Of a stretch of DNA of 64,000 nucleotides, positions 37,401 through 45,587 are shown in pieces. Within the stretch, counting starts at the first letter, position 1, and each line of letters opens with the position of its first letter. Source of the stretch: JAFGPS01 sp964628465 (GTDB taxonomy: Bacteria > Planctomycetota > Phycisphaerae > Sedimentisphaerales > Anaerobacaceae); the NCBI GenBank assembly GCA_964628465.1, contig CAZVOA010000014.1, positions 1 to 64,000 of the forward strand. Reading direction: 5' to 3'. Below the pieces are notes generated by a model, which saw only the letters and a list, made by a program, of their open reading frames with translations, was not told where the DNA came from and searched no databases. Both the position numbers and the translations under genes were made by a program.

Positions 37401-37633
37401 GCTACAATATCCCAGTTTTCCGGCTCTGTGCCTGTAACAGTTATGTCTTTACCAAGGAAATTGATATTTTCATAATATGTACCGGGACTAACAATTACCA
37501 TATCTCCATCATTACAGTCCTCGATTGCCCCCTGAATTGTACTGTACTCGCCTGGAACCAGTCGAACAGCCGCCCAAAGCGGTGTTACTACAAAAAACAA
37601 CATTATCATGCTTAAAATCAGTGATTTTCTCAT
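31460..37633 (-). CDS. Giant secreted PKD/beta-helix protein with hydrolase-like cassette
   Basis: A 2057-residue exported protein. Approximate order: signal peptide 1-22; right-handed beta-helix 25-355 (STIQGAIEDCNDGDMVIVSPG, many TGNIISDN-type turns); PKD domains 363-543; a ~200-residue module (FDFNFYGKKYNKCYIQSSG ... TIGIENSDGTIGTQVAYN) 545-745; PKD 747-925; a second such module 928-1124; three PKD domains 1127-1402; an alpha/beta-hydrolase-like cassette 1405-1660 with GYSTGGQP as a nucleophile-elbow candidate; then a C-terminal beta-helix 1750-2057 ending INLGAYGGTEQASMSQ. Such proteins are probably surface or secreted polysaccharide-binding or degrading factors. It has no known sorting signal. 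Paralogue of the next gene. Confidence 0.85.
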   Translation of the reverse strand: MRKSLILSMIMLFFVVTPLWAAVRLVPGEYSTIQGAIEDCNDGDMVIVSPGTYYENINFLGKDITVTGTEPENWDIVAATIIDGNNSGSVVTFANGETNEAILKGFTITGGYGSINSEFGAEIVWGSGIYCNNSSPSITGNIISDNHSPIDMQSGINNYGAGISCLYSNAIISRNIIRNNSGLAGGGIMTYLGAPVITNNVIYDNSASIGGGVALLGGSLINNTIFGNDANLSTENQAGNIYTTNQNGYYQNRIMNNIICNAKSGSGILAYGTWDASNFAYNNVWGNLPGNYSSMTDMTGINGNISNNPLFIDDYHIGTDSPCYSAGDPNYVPYFWQRDIDGQYAVMGSYIEIGADEIIGNARPVADAGKFQRFAELVSDVTLDGTGSYDPDNSGILSYHWRQVEGPNVILSNPNIAEPNFTPTSENDYVFELTVFDGELYSQPDTVTIAIGNRTPIADAGEDQSCELGTQVHLNGTNSYDPDAGDILSYKWTQVSGPSVELSDPNIAVPNLTPSVAGEYVFSLIVNDGITSSLPDTVKIVCRIGSVPDEFGYRWIDSDNPYGPAFHWIDITNSRGKIIDFDSSLEEVLGTLSLGFDFNFYGKKYNKCYIQSSGLISFGSVAINYNNQRIPQADGYDNAVAWLWTLLYPLNDSVIYYKSFGDYFVIQFVDFTLYHNGGLVNAEVILYKSGKIVIQFKDFTGGGYNSSYTIGIENSDGTIGTQVAYNDYDYLHNELAIEFSLGGPYEPIAKAGPDQQQRNLELITLDGTASIDRDPNDILTYQWTQISGPTVVLSDPTAAKPTFTPVSTGEYVFQLTVSDGIYTSVPDKVIVFIGNRTPVANAGKNKSCDPNQVISLDGSGSYDPDMKDVLSYTWTQVSGIQVELSDIHAAIPSFIPTVWGEYVFELVVNDGLEQSLPDTVVVICGMGSAPDDYGYHWFDNRGLWGPKFEWIDIQNTGTRVTGIQNITQGSLGPFSLGFDFNFYGNTYDYFYIQLAGAISFDSTTLPYSNKRIPQADGNNNIIAWMWTLMYPLTNSKLYYQQFDGYTVIQFVDFTAYFNNDANINAEVIIYESGKIKIQYKDISEDNLYQYTIGIENADGTIGTEAAYNNSNFLHDEMVIEFSSDSYLPIAEAGKDQYFSRSTIVTLDGSKSRTYDPSGIKEYRWTQIDGPMVTLSDPNAMQPVFTAESETEYRFELVVSDSIYQSEPDEICITVHDVTPVANPGHDKLIQDKLSVVTLNGKDSCDPLGDSITYTWKQTGGPAVNLSDCNAAEPNFVPMEFGIYEFELIVNDGVHDSDPVKVTIVFNNGFFPIANAGQTVYSDGASVRLDGSRSYDGDGQPEKLIYLWEQISGPSVVITDSNSAKPVISGFTQTNSIQVCEFELVVYDGQYLSFPDTVELKIVPQHRASPLRIESGTFDNNKPTIVFFNGGDGTYGSGSWSYSSDWLAKCNALCFYDYGPDSESSRNYQYHGDILICYLSQIAPNYNKAIQTMGYSTGGQPAIDTAIRMNLTYKDARYAINRVALLDVCCKDYTQDIADFTTKPVDGEQSWVDAYIGTIGAFNPGALSTKTGEDHSTPSLWYKNSLSGADMNKFNGGIISGGYWSVIGPGRNFQLSRSRVNEQIYRYFWNGSQTAGSMSFYNETMYPGRMLGLVNLVDPFGAEDSNGLYLTCLECENAARYQVLVGTDPNRVMDFKVVIDTPEPPQVLITEFPAENCWWTVRASDVYDSNIYADPKPVNLAALSFPVRNLTSKTRYSTIQNAILNAVSGDIIQVEPGVYIENINYLDKNIKIISSDPNDPAVVAGTVIKSANNNPAVTIYGHHDANCLLSGFTITGTNTGVYCGDFSSPVISKCKISGNSLHGISLYSGCVPTITGCDIINNGGCGVIMKITNGRPRYDNYPIITNCVISRNKQYGISEGQPTIINCTIADNTLNGLYNSTAIVTNTIIYFNGNGSLTGQVMGVGSTITYSDVQGTWSGAGNMDSDPLFADSPNGDYHLKSAAGRWNPISMSWVQDSSSSPCIDAGDPAGDTGLEPAPNGSLINLGAYGGTEQASMSQ

Positions 37634-37784
37634 TTTTTTATTCCTTATGTAAAATATTTCTATAAAATATCATCAATCTCTATATATAAGACGAGAAGAA
37701 TTGAATTTCGTTATACATTATTTTTATTTTTTTTGAAAATTTTTTCATCAACCCTTTTCTCACTGAAAGTAAATACGAAGAATG

Positions 37785-37826
37785 GAAAAGAGCTTCCTGC
37801 TTTGTTGTTTGCGGGAAGCTCTTTTC
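37785..37826 (-). terminator. Terminator of second PKD gene
   Basis: GAAAAGAGCTTCC (37785-37797) pairs with GGAAGCTCTTTTC (37814-37826). Arms and loop closely match the hairpin at 31396-31435, in the same position relative to the paralogous gene's stop codon (about 24 bases). Confidence 0.85.
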
Positions 37827-37849
37827 ATGTCATTTAATAACAATTTCTA

Positions 37850-40800
37850 TTAAGATTTGCTGGCTTTTTCTGTGCCGCCGTAGGCGCCCATGTTTATTAC
37901 TGAGCCGTTCGGAGCAGGTTCTGCGCCCACGTCTCCGGCTAAATCGCCCGCGTCTATACATGGGCTGCTTGAACTATCCTGAACCCAGCTCATACTAATC
38001 GGGTCCCATCGACCAGCCGCTGACTTCAAATGGTAATCACCGTTCGGGCTGTCGGCGAACAATGGGTCGGAATCTATATTTCCCGCGCCAGGCCAGGTTC
38101 CCTGTATATCACTATAACTAATTGTACTCCCCACGCCCATTACCTGTCCGACTAAAGAACCATCGCCGTTAAAGTAGATTATAGAATTGGTCACAATCGC
38201 AACAGAATTATACAGGCCGCAAAGCGTATTATCCGCGATTGTACAATTGATAATTGTCGGCTTGCCTTCTGATACACCGAACATGCCATTACCGGAGATA
38301 ATACAGTTTGTTATTACCGGCATATTGTAATACATGACGGCTTCATTAGGCGTTTTCATCTTTACGCCGCTATTGCCGTTGTTTGTTATCGCGCATTCGG
38401 AAATCAGCGGCTCACAACCTCGATACAGATATATGCCGTACTGGGAGTTGCCGGAAATAACACATTTGGAAATTGTCGGCGATGAGAATTCCTCGCAGTA
38501 TATTCCTATCTTCGAGCCTGTGATTGTAAAGCCTTTAAGTACGCTGTTTGCATCCTGACCATCGGAATAAGTCACCGCGGCGTAATCATTATTCATGGCG
38601 GTAAGAACTGTACTTTCAACGATAGCCGGATCGTTCGGGTCCGTCGAACTGATTTTCAGGTTCCTGCCGTGTGTATCTATGTTTTCACAATACATACCCG
38701 GCTGTACAATTATTGTGTCACCATCATTGCTGTCATCGATTGCGTGCTGGATATAATCGTATTTCTTGCCTGAAGTTGTATTCTGTACCGGGCCATCGAC
38801 CGTAGAGTACAGGAACTCTATTGAAAGCGCTTCAAGCTGCTGATGTGTGGCTGTTTGCCATAAAATTGTTTTGCCATCTATGACGGGTCCGGAGCCGTAT
38901 GGTGAGCCTGTAAGCGGAATATCCATAGCGCATTGCCCAGATATGAAAGCGGCTTTGATATTGCCGCTGTCGGTATCGCCGTCAACATAAACCAGATAAC
39001 GACCATCAACAGCAGGCTGCTGCTGGATACCCGCCGCTTTGACAAGTGAGAAACTGCGAATATTGTTCATATCTGATATATCCGCGCCGCAAATGTCACC
39101 AAGGTCATTACGCTGGTCGGTCCAGACTACTATATTGCCAGAAATGGCCGGGTCGTATTGTCTTGATGGATTCGAGCAGATTGTAAATACTTTGATGTTA
39201 TCAAGATCGGAAATATCCGCGCCGTATATGTTACCATTGGCTTCATAGACTACAATATTCCCGTCGATGTCTATTACATCATCGAAATCTCCAGCGAAGT
39301 TCTGGACTGGATAAGGATCCCTTGTACCGACATTCGGAGCGATTGTGAAATAGGTCGGGTTATTCAGATTGCCGACATCGGCTCCGCAGATGCTGTATGT
39401 CGTATTCCACCAGTTCTCGGCGTTGCTGCTGCCGATTGGTGAAGTATCGAGATTATGATGTTCAAGCCAGACAACCTTATTGCCGGAAACAGCCGGATGA
39501 CTGTAAGACGAGGACATGCTGAAACCTTTTAAGGTTTTTTGTACACCCGTAACAAGGTTCCTCGCGATTACGCTCGAATTACGCGGCTCATTACCCCACG
39601 GCTCGTTCAGGTTCATACCGCCGGACCAGACTACTATGTCACCATCTACCTTGGGATGGGTATCTATACCGCCGGCAGCGAATGAATATAAAATGCCGGT
39701 TGTAAGGTTGTCATAATATATGTCCCAGGAATAATCGCTTTGACTGCCGTAACAATATACAAGTTTGTCGCCGTAAAGTGCCGGATAGTAAAAATAATCG
39801 CTTATTTCATAACCCAAATTTATCACCTGCTGACATGCTTTTACAGCCGCGGTCTTTACTTCTATATAATCAGGCTGGCTTATATCCAAACCATCGTTGA
39901 CAAATAACATAAACTTATATACGCCTTCCTTGTCACAATAGAAAGAAGGATTCATGGTGCCTGCATTCTTGAGAGAAACAGATGGTCCTCCAGTCTGGAA
40001 CCATGTATAAGTCAAAATATCGTTAAGGTCATAATCATGAGAAAACGAAGCGTCAAGATTGACTGTGCAAGGTATAATTACAACCTTATCAGAGCCTGCG
40101 TCTGCTATTGGTGCCTCATTACCTACAAATACCGTGACATAATCGGGTTTACTTGTCTGCCCGGAGTTACTTACCAACAACTGGAATTTGTATGCGCCTT
40201 CAGTCTGAGGGACGAATGTGGGTTTCTGAGCCGCGGAGTTACTAAGCGTAACGGGCGGGCCATCAATTTGAGTCCATTGATACGTAATAGTACCGCCTGG
40301 ATCACGGCTCAAGCTGTTTGACGCGTCCAGCGTAACCATTTCCAATGTCCTGATATACTGGTTAGCTCCGGCTTTGGCTATAGGCTCATAAGGAGGACCG
40401 AATGAAAATTCTATCGCAAGTCCATTACGAGGATAAGAACTCGTGTTATAAGATACCTGTAAACCATCCGTACCGTCAGAGTTTTCTATACCTATAGTAT
40501 GCTGGTATAAATAAGCATCTTCGGAGAAATCCTTGAACTGTATTATGATTTTCCCGGATTTGTATATAATCACTTCGGCATTGACTGTTCCATCACTCTG
40601 AATAGTATAATCGACAAACTGGATTACGGTATAGTCTTCAAATCGCTGGTAATAAACTTCAGCATCTGTATTCAGATAATGATACGACCAGAACCACGCT
40701 ATCATATTGTTATAGCTGTCTGCTATTGGAACAGACCTGTTACTTGTAGTAAGAATGCCTGGATCAAAAGTGATAGCACCGCTGGCCTGAATATAGAACT

Positions 40801-43780
40801 TGTTATATACTTTACCATAGAAATTAAAATCGAATCCCATCGTGAATGGGCCGAAAGATTTTTCATTAGCGTTTTGAATATTGGGAACCTGAATGCCTGT
40901 ATTCTGAATATCTATCCATTTATAAACAGGACCATAATTAGTGCTATTATCTATCCAGCTATAACCGTAACTATCAGGGAGAGAGCCGTAAGAACACAAC
41001 ACTGTAATGAAATCAGGCTGACTGTTTGTTATGCCGTCACTGACAACCAGTTGGAATACATATGTGCCAATAATCGAGGGAGTACAATAAGCATTCTTGG
41101 AGTTGGCATTCGATAGAGTTACCGGCGGCCCGGAAACCTGCGACCAGCTATAACTTACTATGGTATCCATTGTATCCGGATCGTAAGAAGCTGAACCGCT
41201 TAAAGAGGCCTGAACTCCCGGCTTAACTGCCTTATCAATCCCGGCATCCGCTATCGGCGTCTGGTTGCCTATAGTTACCTTTACTTCGTCGGGATAACTC
41301 GTATATGTACCATCATTAACTACCAATTGGAAAACATATTCCCCTTCCGAAGGAGGCATGAAAGTAGTTATGGCCGCGGCTGGATTAGCAATCTGAACTG
41401 AAGGCCCTGATTTTTGAGTCCATTGATAGGTCAAAACATCATTCGGGTCACGGTCATTACTGCCTGAGCCGTCAAGAGTAATCTGTTTGACAACCTTGTG
41501 CTGCTGGTCAGCACCGGCATGAGCTACAGGTTCATAAGGACCGCTTGTGGAAAACTCTACGGCAAGACCAGCATGGATATAAGAGTTGCTATAAGCTACC
41601 TGTGTCCCGATAGTACCATCTGAATTCTCTATACCAATAACATACGTGTAACGAGAACTTCCATTAATTTTATAATCTTTATATTGAATGACTATTTTTC
41701 CCGATTTATACAGAATTACCTCGGCATTGACTGTTTGGGAACTTCCATATGTATTCCAGTCAACAAACTGAATAACCATTTTATTAGCGTCACCCTTATA
41801 ATATATTTTCGAATTGGCCGTAAGTTCCATATCAGTCCACATCCAGGCGATCATATTATTATAACCGTCAGAGGAAGGTATCGAGTTATAAGGGTATATC
41901 GCAGTGGAACCAAAACTAATTACACCGCTTGACTGAAGATATATTTTTCTATAATTATAACCATAAAATTTAAAATCGAAACTCAGCGTGACAGAGCCTA
42001 TCACTCTGCCGGAACTGCCTGCTATTTTATCATAATAGCTTCTTGAATTTGTAATATCTTCCCAGTGATACATCGGTCCGAAAGGATTGTCACTGTCAAT
42101 CCAGCTATAGCCATAGGCATCAGGCATACTTCCAATTCTGCAAATAACCTTAACCGTATCCGGCTGGCTTGAGTCTTCTCCGTCATTTACGACAAGCTGG
42201 AAAACATATTCACCTACACTAATCGGGGTGAAACTCGGCGACATAACATTAGAATTAGAAAGCACAGCTGCCGGGCCGGAAATCTGTGTCCAGCTATAAC
42301 TTAGAACATCACCTTCATCAAGGTCGTAAGAACCAGAACCGGAAAAAGAAACCGTTTCGTAAGGCTGGACGACTTTATCACTTCCCGCGTCCGCAATCGG
42401 CATTCTATTTCCAACTACTATCATTACCATATCAGAATTGCTGTAATTATTTCCATCAAAAACTCTAAGCTGGAAATAATAAACATCTTTTACAAGAGGT
42501 ACAAAACTCGGAGTTGCAGTATCGGAATCGGAAAGTATTACACTCTCTCCGCCCGTCTGCTGCCATTCCCATGCAAGAGGTTCATCGCAGGGATCAAAGG
42601 AGCCTGAACCATCAAGCGTGATAATCGCAGGAATTACTTTGAACAACTGGTCATCTCCGGCAGAAGCAACCGGCCTTGGATTACCTGTAACTTCATCTGC
42701 ACCAATATCCACAGAAGCACCCATCACGGCGTATTCTCCGTCAATATCACGCTGCCAAATATATGGAGCATAGTCTGGATTCCCTGCATTATAACATGGA
42801 GAATCAGTCCCAATATGATAATCACTATCAATAAAATTCGGTTCTGCGGAAATATTACCATTTATGCCGGCAAAATCGGATATTTGCCCATTATATGCAT
42901 TATAATAATTGCCATTTTGATTTGCCCAGGCATTATTATTGGTAATTTTCAAAGATCCCTGAACATCTTCATAAATGTACACTCCATAATGCGTTTTTCC
43001 ATAGGCAAAAATATTATTGGAAATTTCCATACCGTATTCATAAGATAAAGAATAATAATAAACATAAAGATTGTCTCCAGAAGAAGAGGTAATTCCACTA
43101 CCAGTTTCGTAGGAACAATCGTTATTTACAATAGTATTATTATATAAAAATCCGCCATATCTTAAATAAACACCGCCGCCGTAAACTGCCCTGTTATCGC
43201 TGATAATATTATTACTAATGACCGGCTCCATGTAATATGACCTTATTCCGCCGCCATAGTATGCGGAATTATTTTTAATTATATTATTGGCAATAATCGC
43301 GTCAGAACGATAACAGTAAATTCCGCCTCCGGAAGCACCAGAAGTACCATTAGTAAAATCTATCTGTCCGTGATTATTCATAATTATATTACGGGTTATA
43401 GTTGGCGAAGCATAGTAACAGTAAACTCCGGCACCTGAGGTATTTACGCCGCCGGTTATTGTAAAACCTGTCAAAACTGAATCACGAGTCTCATTATTTT
43501 GAAAAGCTACAACTCTCCCGATACTATTACCATTTATAATAGTCGCAGCGACAACACTCCAATCTTGCGGGTTTGTACTTGTCAGAGTTACTTTTCTGCC
43601 CATAAAATTGATGTTTTCAGTATAGGTACCGGGACTTACAATAATTATATCCCCGTTAATACTGTTGTTTATCGCACTCTGAATGGTTGAATATTCTGTC
43701 GGAACAAGACGAACTGCCGCGTGAACAGGGAGTATTGTTACCAAGATTAAAAATAATCCCGAAAGTAGTGATTTGTACAT
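37850..43780 (-). CDS. Giant secreted PKD/beta-helix protein with propeller cassette
   Basis: A 1976-residue paralogue with the same outer shell: signal peptide 1-22, beta-helix ~25-360, two PKD domains ~370-550, FDFKFYG module ~552-748, two PKD ~750-930, second module ~932-1128, two PKD ~1130-1310. Then, in place of the hydrolase-like cassette, a TolB-like beta-propeller region ~1315-1660 (GDKLVYCYG, VDGDIVVWSGG, VSGNKVVWLEH, ISGNIVVWTDQRND repeats), and a C-terminal beta-helix ~1665-1976 ending INMGAYGGTEKASKS. Its last few hundred bases are close to 90 percent identical to the paralogue, far more than the N-terminal half. Exported; partner or substrate unknown. Confidence 0.85.
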   Translation of the reverse strand: MYKSLLSGLFLILVTILPVHAAVRLVPTEYSTIQSAINNSINGDIIIVSPGTYTENINFMGRKVTLTSTNPQDWSVVAATIINGNSIGRVVAFQNNETRDSVLTGFTITGGVNTSGAGVYCYYASPTITRNIIMNNHGQIDFTNGTSGASGGGIYCYRSDAIIANNIIKNNSAYYGGGIRSYYMEPVISNNIISDNRAVYGGGVYLRYGGFLYNNTIVNNDCSYETGSGITSSSGDNLYVYYYSLSYEYGMEISNNIFAYGKTHYGVYIYEDVQGSLKITNNNAWANQNGNYYNAYNGQISDFAGINGNISAEPNFIDSDYHIGTDSPCYNAGNPDYAPYIWQRDIDGEYAVMGASVDIGADEVTGNPRPVASAGDDQLFKVIPAIITLDGSGSFDPCDEPLAWEWQQTGGESVILSDSDTATPSFVPLVKDVYYFQLRVFDGNNYSNSDMVMIVVGNRMPIADAGSDKVVQPYETVSFSGSGSYDLDEGDVLSYSWTQISGPAAVLSNSNVMSPSFTPISVGEYVFQLVVNDGEDSSQPDTVKVICRIGSMPDAYGYSWIDSDNPFGPMYHWEDITNSRSYYDKIAGSSGRVIGSVTLSFDFKFYGYNYRKIYLQSSGVISFGSTAIYPYNSIPSSDGYNNMIAWMWTDMELTANSKIYYKGDANKMVIQFVDWNTYGSSQTVNAEVILYKSGKIVIQYKDYKINGSSRYTYVIGIENSDGTIGTQVAYSNSYIHAGLAVEFSTSGPYEPVAHAGADQQHKVVKQITLDGSGSNDRDPNDVLTYQWTQKSGPSVQIANPAAAITTFMPPSEGEYVFQLVVNDGTYTSYPDEVKVTIGNQTPIADAGIDKAVKPGVQASLSGSASYDPDTMDTIVSYSWSQVSGPPVTLSNANSKNAYCTPSIIGTYVFQLVVSDGITNSQPDFITVLCSYGSLPDSYGYSWIDNSTNYGPVYKWIDIQNTGIQVPNIQNANEKSFGPFTMGFDFNFYGKVYNKFYIQASGAITFDPGILTTSNRSVPIADSYNNMIAWFWSYHYLNTDAEVYYQRFEDYTVIQFVDYTIQSDGTVNAEVIIYKSGKIIIQFKDFSEDAYLYQHTIGIENSDGTDGLQVSYNTSSYPRNGLAIEFSFGPPYEPIAKAGANQYIRTLEMVTLDASNSLSRDPGGTITYQWTQIDGPPVTLSNSAAQKPTFVPQTEGAYKFQLLVSNSGQTSKPDYVTVFVGNEAPIADAGSDKVVIIPCTVNLDASFSHDYDLNDILTYTWFQTGGPSVSLKNAGTMNPSFYCDKEGVYKFMLFVNDGLDISQPDYIEVKTAAVKACQQVINLGYEISDYFYYPALYGDKLVYCYGSQSDYSWDIYYDNLTTGILYSFAAGGIDTHPKVDGDIVVWSGGMNLNEPWGNEPRNSSVIARNLVTGVQKTLKGFSMSSSYSHPAVSGNKVVWLEHHNLDTSPIGSSNAENWWNTTYSICGADVGNLNNPTYFTIAPNVGTRDPYPVQNFAGDFDDVIDIDGNIVVYEANGNIYGADISDLDNIKVFTICSNPSRQYDPAISGNIVVWTDQRNDLGDICGADISDMNNIRSFSLVKAAGIQQQPAVDGRYLVYVDGDTDSGNIKAAFISGQCAMDIPLTGSPYGSGPVIDGKTILWQTATHQQLEALSIEFLYSTVDGPVQNTTSGKKYDYIQHAIDDSNDGDTIIVQPGMYCENIDTHGRNLKISSTDPNDPAIVESTVLTAMNNDYAAVTYSDGQDANSVLKGFTITGSKIGIYCEEFSSPTISKCVISGNSQYGIYLYRGCEPLISECAITNNGNSGVKMKTPNEAVMYYNMPVITNCIISGNGMFGVSEGKPTIINCTIADNTLCGLYNSVAIVTNSIIYFNGDGSLVGQVMGVGSTISYSDIQGTWPGAGNIDSDPLFADSPNGDYHLKSAAGRWDPISMSWVQDSSSSPCIDAGDLAGDVGAEPAPNGSVINMGAYGGTEKASKS

Positions 43781-43965
43781 TTTTCTCTCCTAAGTTTTTA
43801 ATATTTTTATATTAAACACATTCAGTATATAAAACTAAGACGCTAAAATAAACAATTCGTTACATAATTTTTAAGTTTTTTTTCAAAAAATGCAGAAATT
43901 GTGAAAAAATAGGTAAAAAAGAGCCTTTTCGTAATCAAAAAAATGTGACTTTAGGTAGGAAATAA

Positions 43966-44006
43966 AAAACACTTCCAGGAATTTCTTCATATCCTGAAAG
44001 TGTTTT
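43966..44006 (-). terminator. Terminator of PQQ-propeller gene
   Basis: AAAACACTTCCAGGA (43966-43980) pairs, with one mismatch, with TCCTGAAAGTGTTTT (43992-44006). It lies 43 bases past the stop of the minus-strand propeller gene, with an A-run on the plus strand giving the U-run in the transcript. Confidence 0.8.
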
Positions 44007-44048
44007 AAACAAATTTACAATAAATTTTGGAAGGAAAAATATCTTATC

Positions 44049-45371
44049 TTATTTTTCTTCGATGCAATAAATGTATTTATGGCCTTTGAGAATTAACTGA
44101 TTACCAACAATAACCGGCGAAGCATCAAAGCTGTCATCAAGTTTGTTTGTCGCCAAAACTTCGTAATTATCCGCGTTTTTCACAACAACTGTTGTACCGT
44201 TCTGAGAAGCCAAATACACTTTATCAGCGGCTCCAGTCGGAGAAGCATAATATCCTTTTGCTCCAGCGAGTTTCTGTGATTCATATAAAGGTTTTCCGTC
44301 TTTGGCATTATAACATGATAAAACTTCGTTATTATTGAAAAGAACGTAAAATCTGTCGCCGTAAAGCAATGGGGACGGCACATAAGGCGTAGTCTTGCTT
44401 CCGACTTCCCATTTTATCGCGTTTGTACCGTTTAGATTTCCTTGATGACCAAGTTCGATACACTGTATTTTATTTCCGCTAAAACCGCTTGTGCAAATAA
44501 CCATATTACCATATGGAACCGGGGAAGGAATTACGTTTCGAGTCTGGCCGCTGCATTCCCAGATAATTTCGCCATTGTCAATATTATAACTGCGGATAGC
44601 TTTAGTTGCGTTTACAATTACCTGTATTTTTCCATCAACTACCATAGGCAAAGGTGTCGCCCATGAAGTTGCTTCATCCCTGTCTTTTTCCCACAGTATT
44701 TCGCCGTTTTCTTTATTCAGAGCATATATTTTCGACTGATCTTCCTGATCCATAACAACGATTATAGCATCCCCGGCCAGAGCTATGGAACTTCCTTCTC
44801 CAAAACTCATTAAAATTTTCAATTTCCCTAAGTCTTTACCCCATTTATAATTACCGTCCATATCATAGCAATAAACGCCTCTTGAGCCGAAACCCGCCCA
44901 GATGTATTTACCGTCAGTTACAGCGGAATTTGAAGCGAAACTTCCTGTATTATGCTTTCCTTCATGCGGTGTAGTTTGGATGGCTGTTTTTTGCCAGATT
45001 GTTTTTCCTGTTTCCCTGTCAATGCAAACTACATCGAATTTATATTCACTTGGCGAAGATGAGCCGCCTCTTCCACCTCTGCCAGCAGCGGCTGGAGCAC
45101 TTGAAGCTCCAACTTCTATGGAGTCCAAAAAGATAATCTTATTATCCCATACAATAGGAGTTGATATACCTTCGCCTGGAAGTTCGACTTTCCATTTTAT
45201 ATTTTCGGTTTCGCTCCATTTCACAGGAGGATTTGCGTTTTTCGCTACGCCGGTATAATCAGGACCTCGCCAGTTAGGCCAGTTATTATCCCCGGAAGCG
45301 GCAAAAGAATTGCTCAAAATCAGTAATAAAGAAAAAATCGCACAAATTAGGGTAACTCTCATCTTAGTCAT
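44049..45371 (-). CDS. Secreted PQQ-like beta-propeller protein
   Basis: A 440-residue exported protein. The signal peptide spans 1-24 (ending SFAA), followed by the planctomycete-type start NWPNWRGPDYTGVAK and PPVKWSETENIKWKVELPG. Several propeller blades of the form VCIDRETGKTIWQK, YALNKENGEILWEKD and RSYNIDNGEIIWE follow. No dehydrogenase active-site residues are evident, so a scaffold or assembly role is more likely than quinoprotein oxidation. A Gly/Arg-rich tract (AGRGGRGGSSSP, ~92-103) sits in a loop, as in the GH51 and MBL proteins. AGGAG precedes the start by ~11 bases. Confidence 0.85.
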   Translation of the reverse strand: MTKMRVTLICAIFSLLLILSNSFAASGDNNWPNWRGPDYTGVAKNANPPVKWSETENIKWKVELPGEGISTPIVWDNKIIFLDSIEVGASSAPAAAGRGGRGGSSSPSEYKFDVVCIDRETGKTIWQKTAIQTTPHEGKHNTGSFASNSAVTDGKYIWAGFGSRGVYCYDMDGNYKWGKDLGKLKILMSFGEGSSIALAGDAIIVVMDQEDQSKIYALNKENGEILWEKDRDEATSWATPLPMVVDGKIQVIVNATKAIRSYNIDNGEIIWECSGQTRNVIPSPVPYGNMVICTSGFSGNKIQCIELGHQGNLNGTNAIKWEVGSKTTPYVPSPLLYGDRFYVLFNNNEVLSCYNAKDGKPLYESQKLAGAKGYYASPTGAADKVYLASQNGTTVVVKNADNYEVLATNKLDDSFDASPVIVGNQLILKGHKYIYCIEEK

Positions 45372-45587
45372 AATCTTGTTTGCTCCTGTTCAAAATAATT
45401 TTAAAAACCGGTTTTTGACACTTATTACGAGTATATAGGTAAAATGGTTCAAAATTAACAAAAAAACGTTTAGTAATTTATTTTTATCAATTTTCAGGAT
45501 ATTAGATTTATGGAATTAAATGTTGCAAAATCCTCGATTTATACATATAATCACTTTTCTTGCGCATTAATTGAAAGGATAAAATAA

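Noticed and set aside
44049..45371. PQQ-dependent alcohol dehydrogenase
   Set aside because: Too short and lacking the calcium and catalytic residues; it has propeller blades only.
45372..45587. SAM or SAH riboswitch in the ahcY leader
   Set aside because: No conserved core helices; just AT-rich sequence and an SD site.
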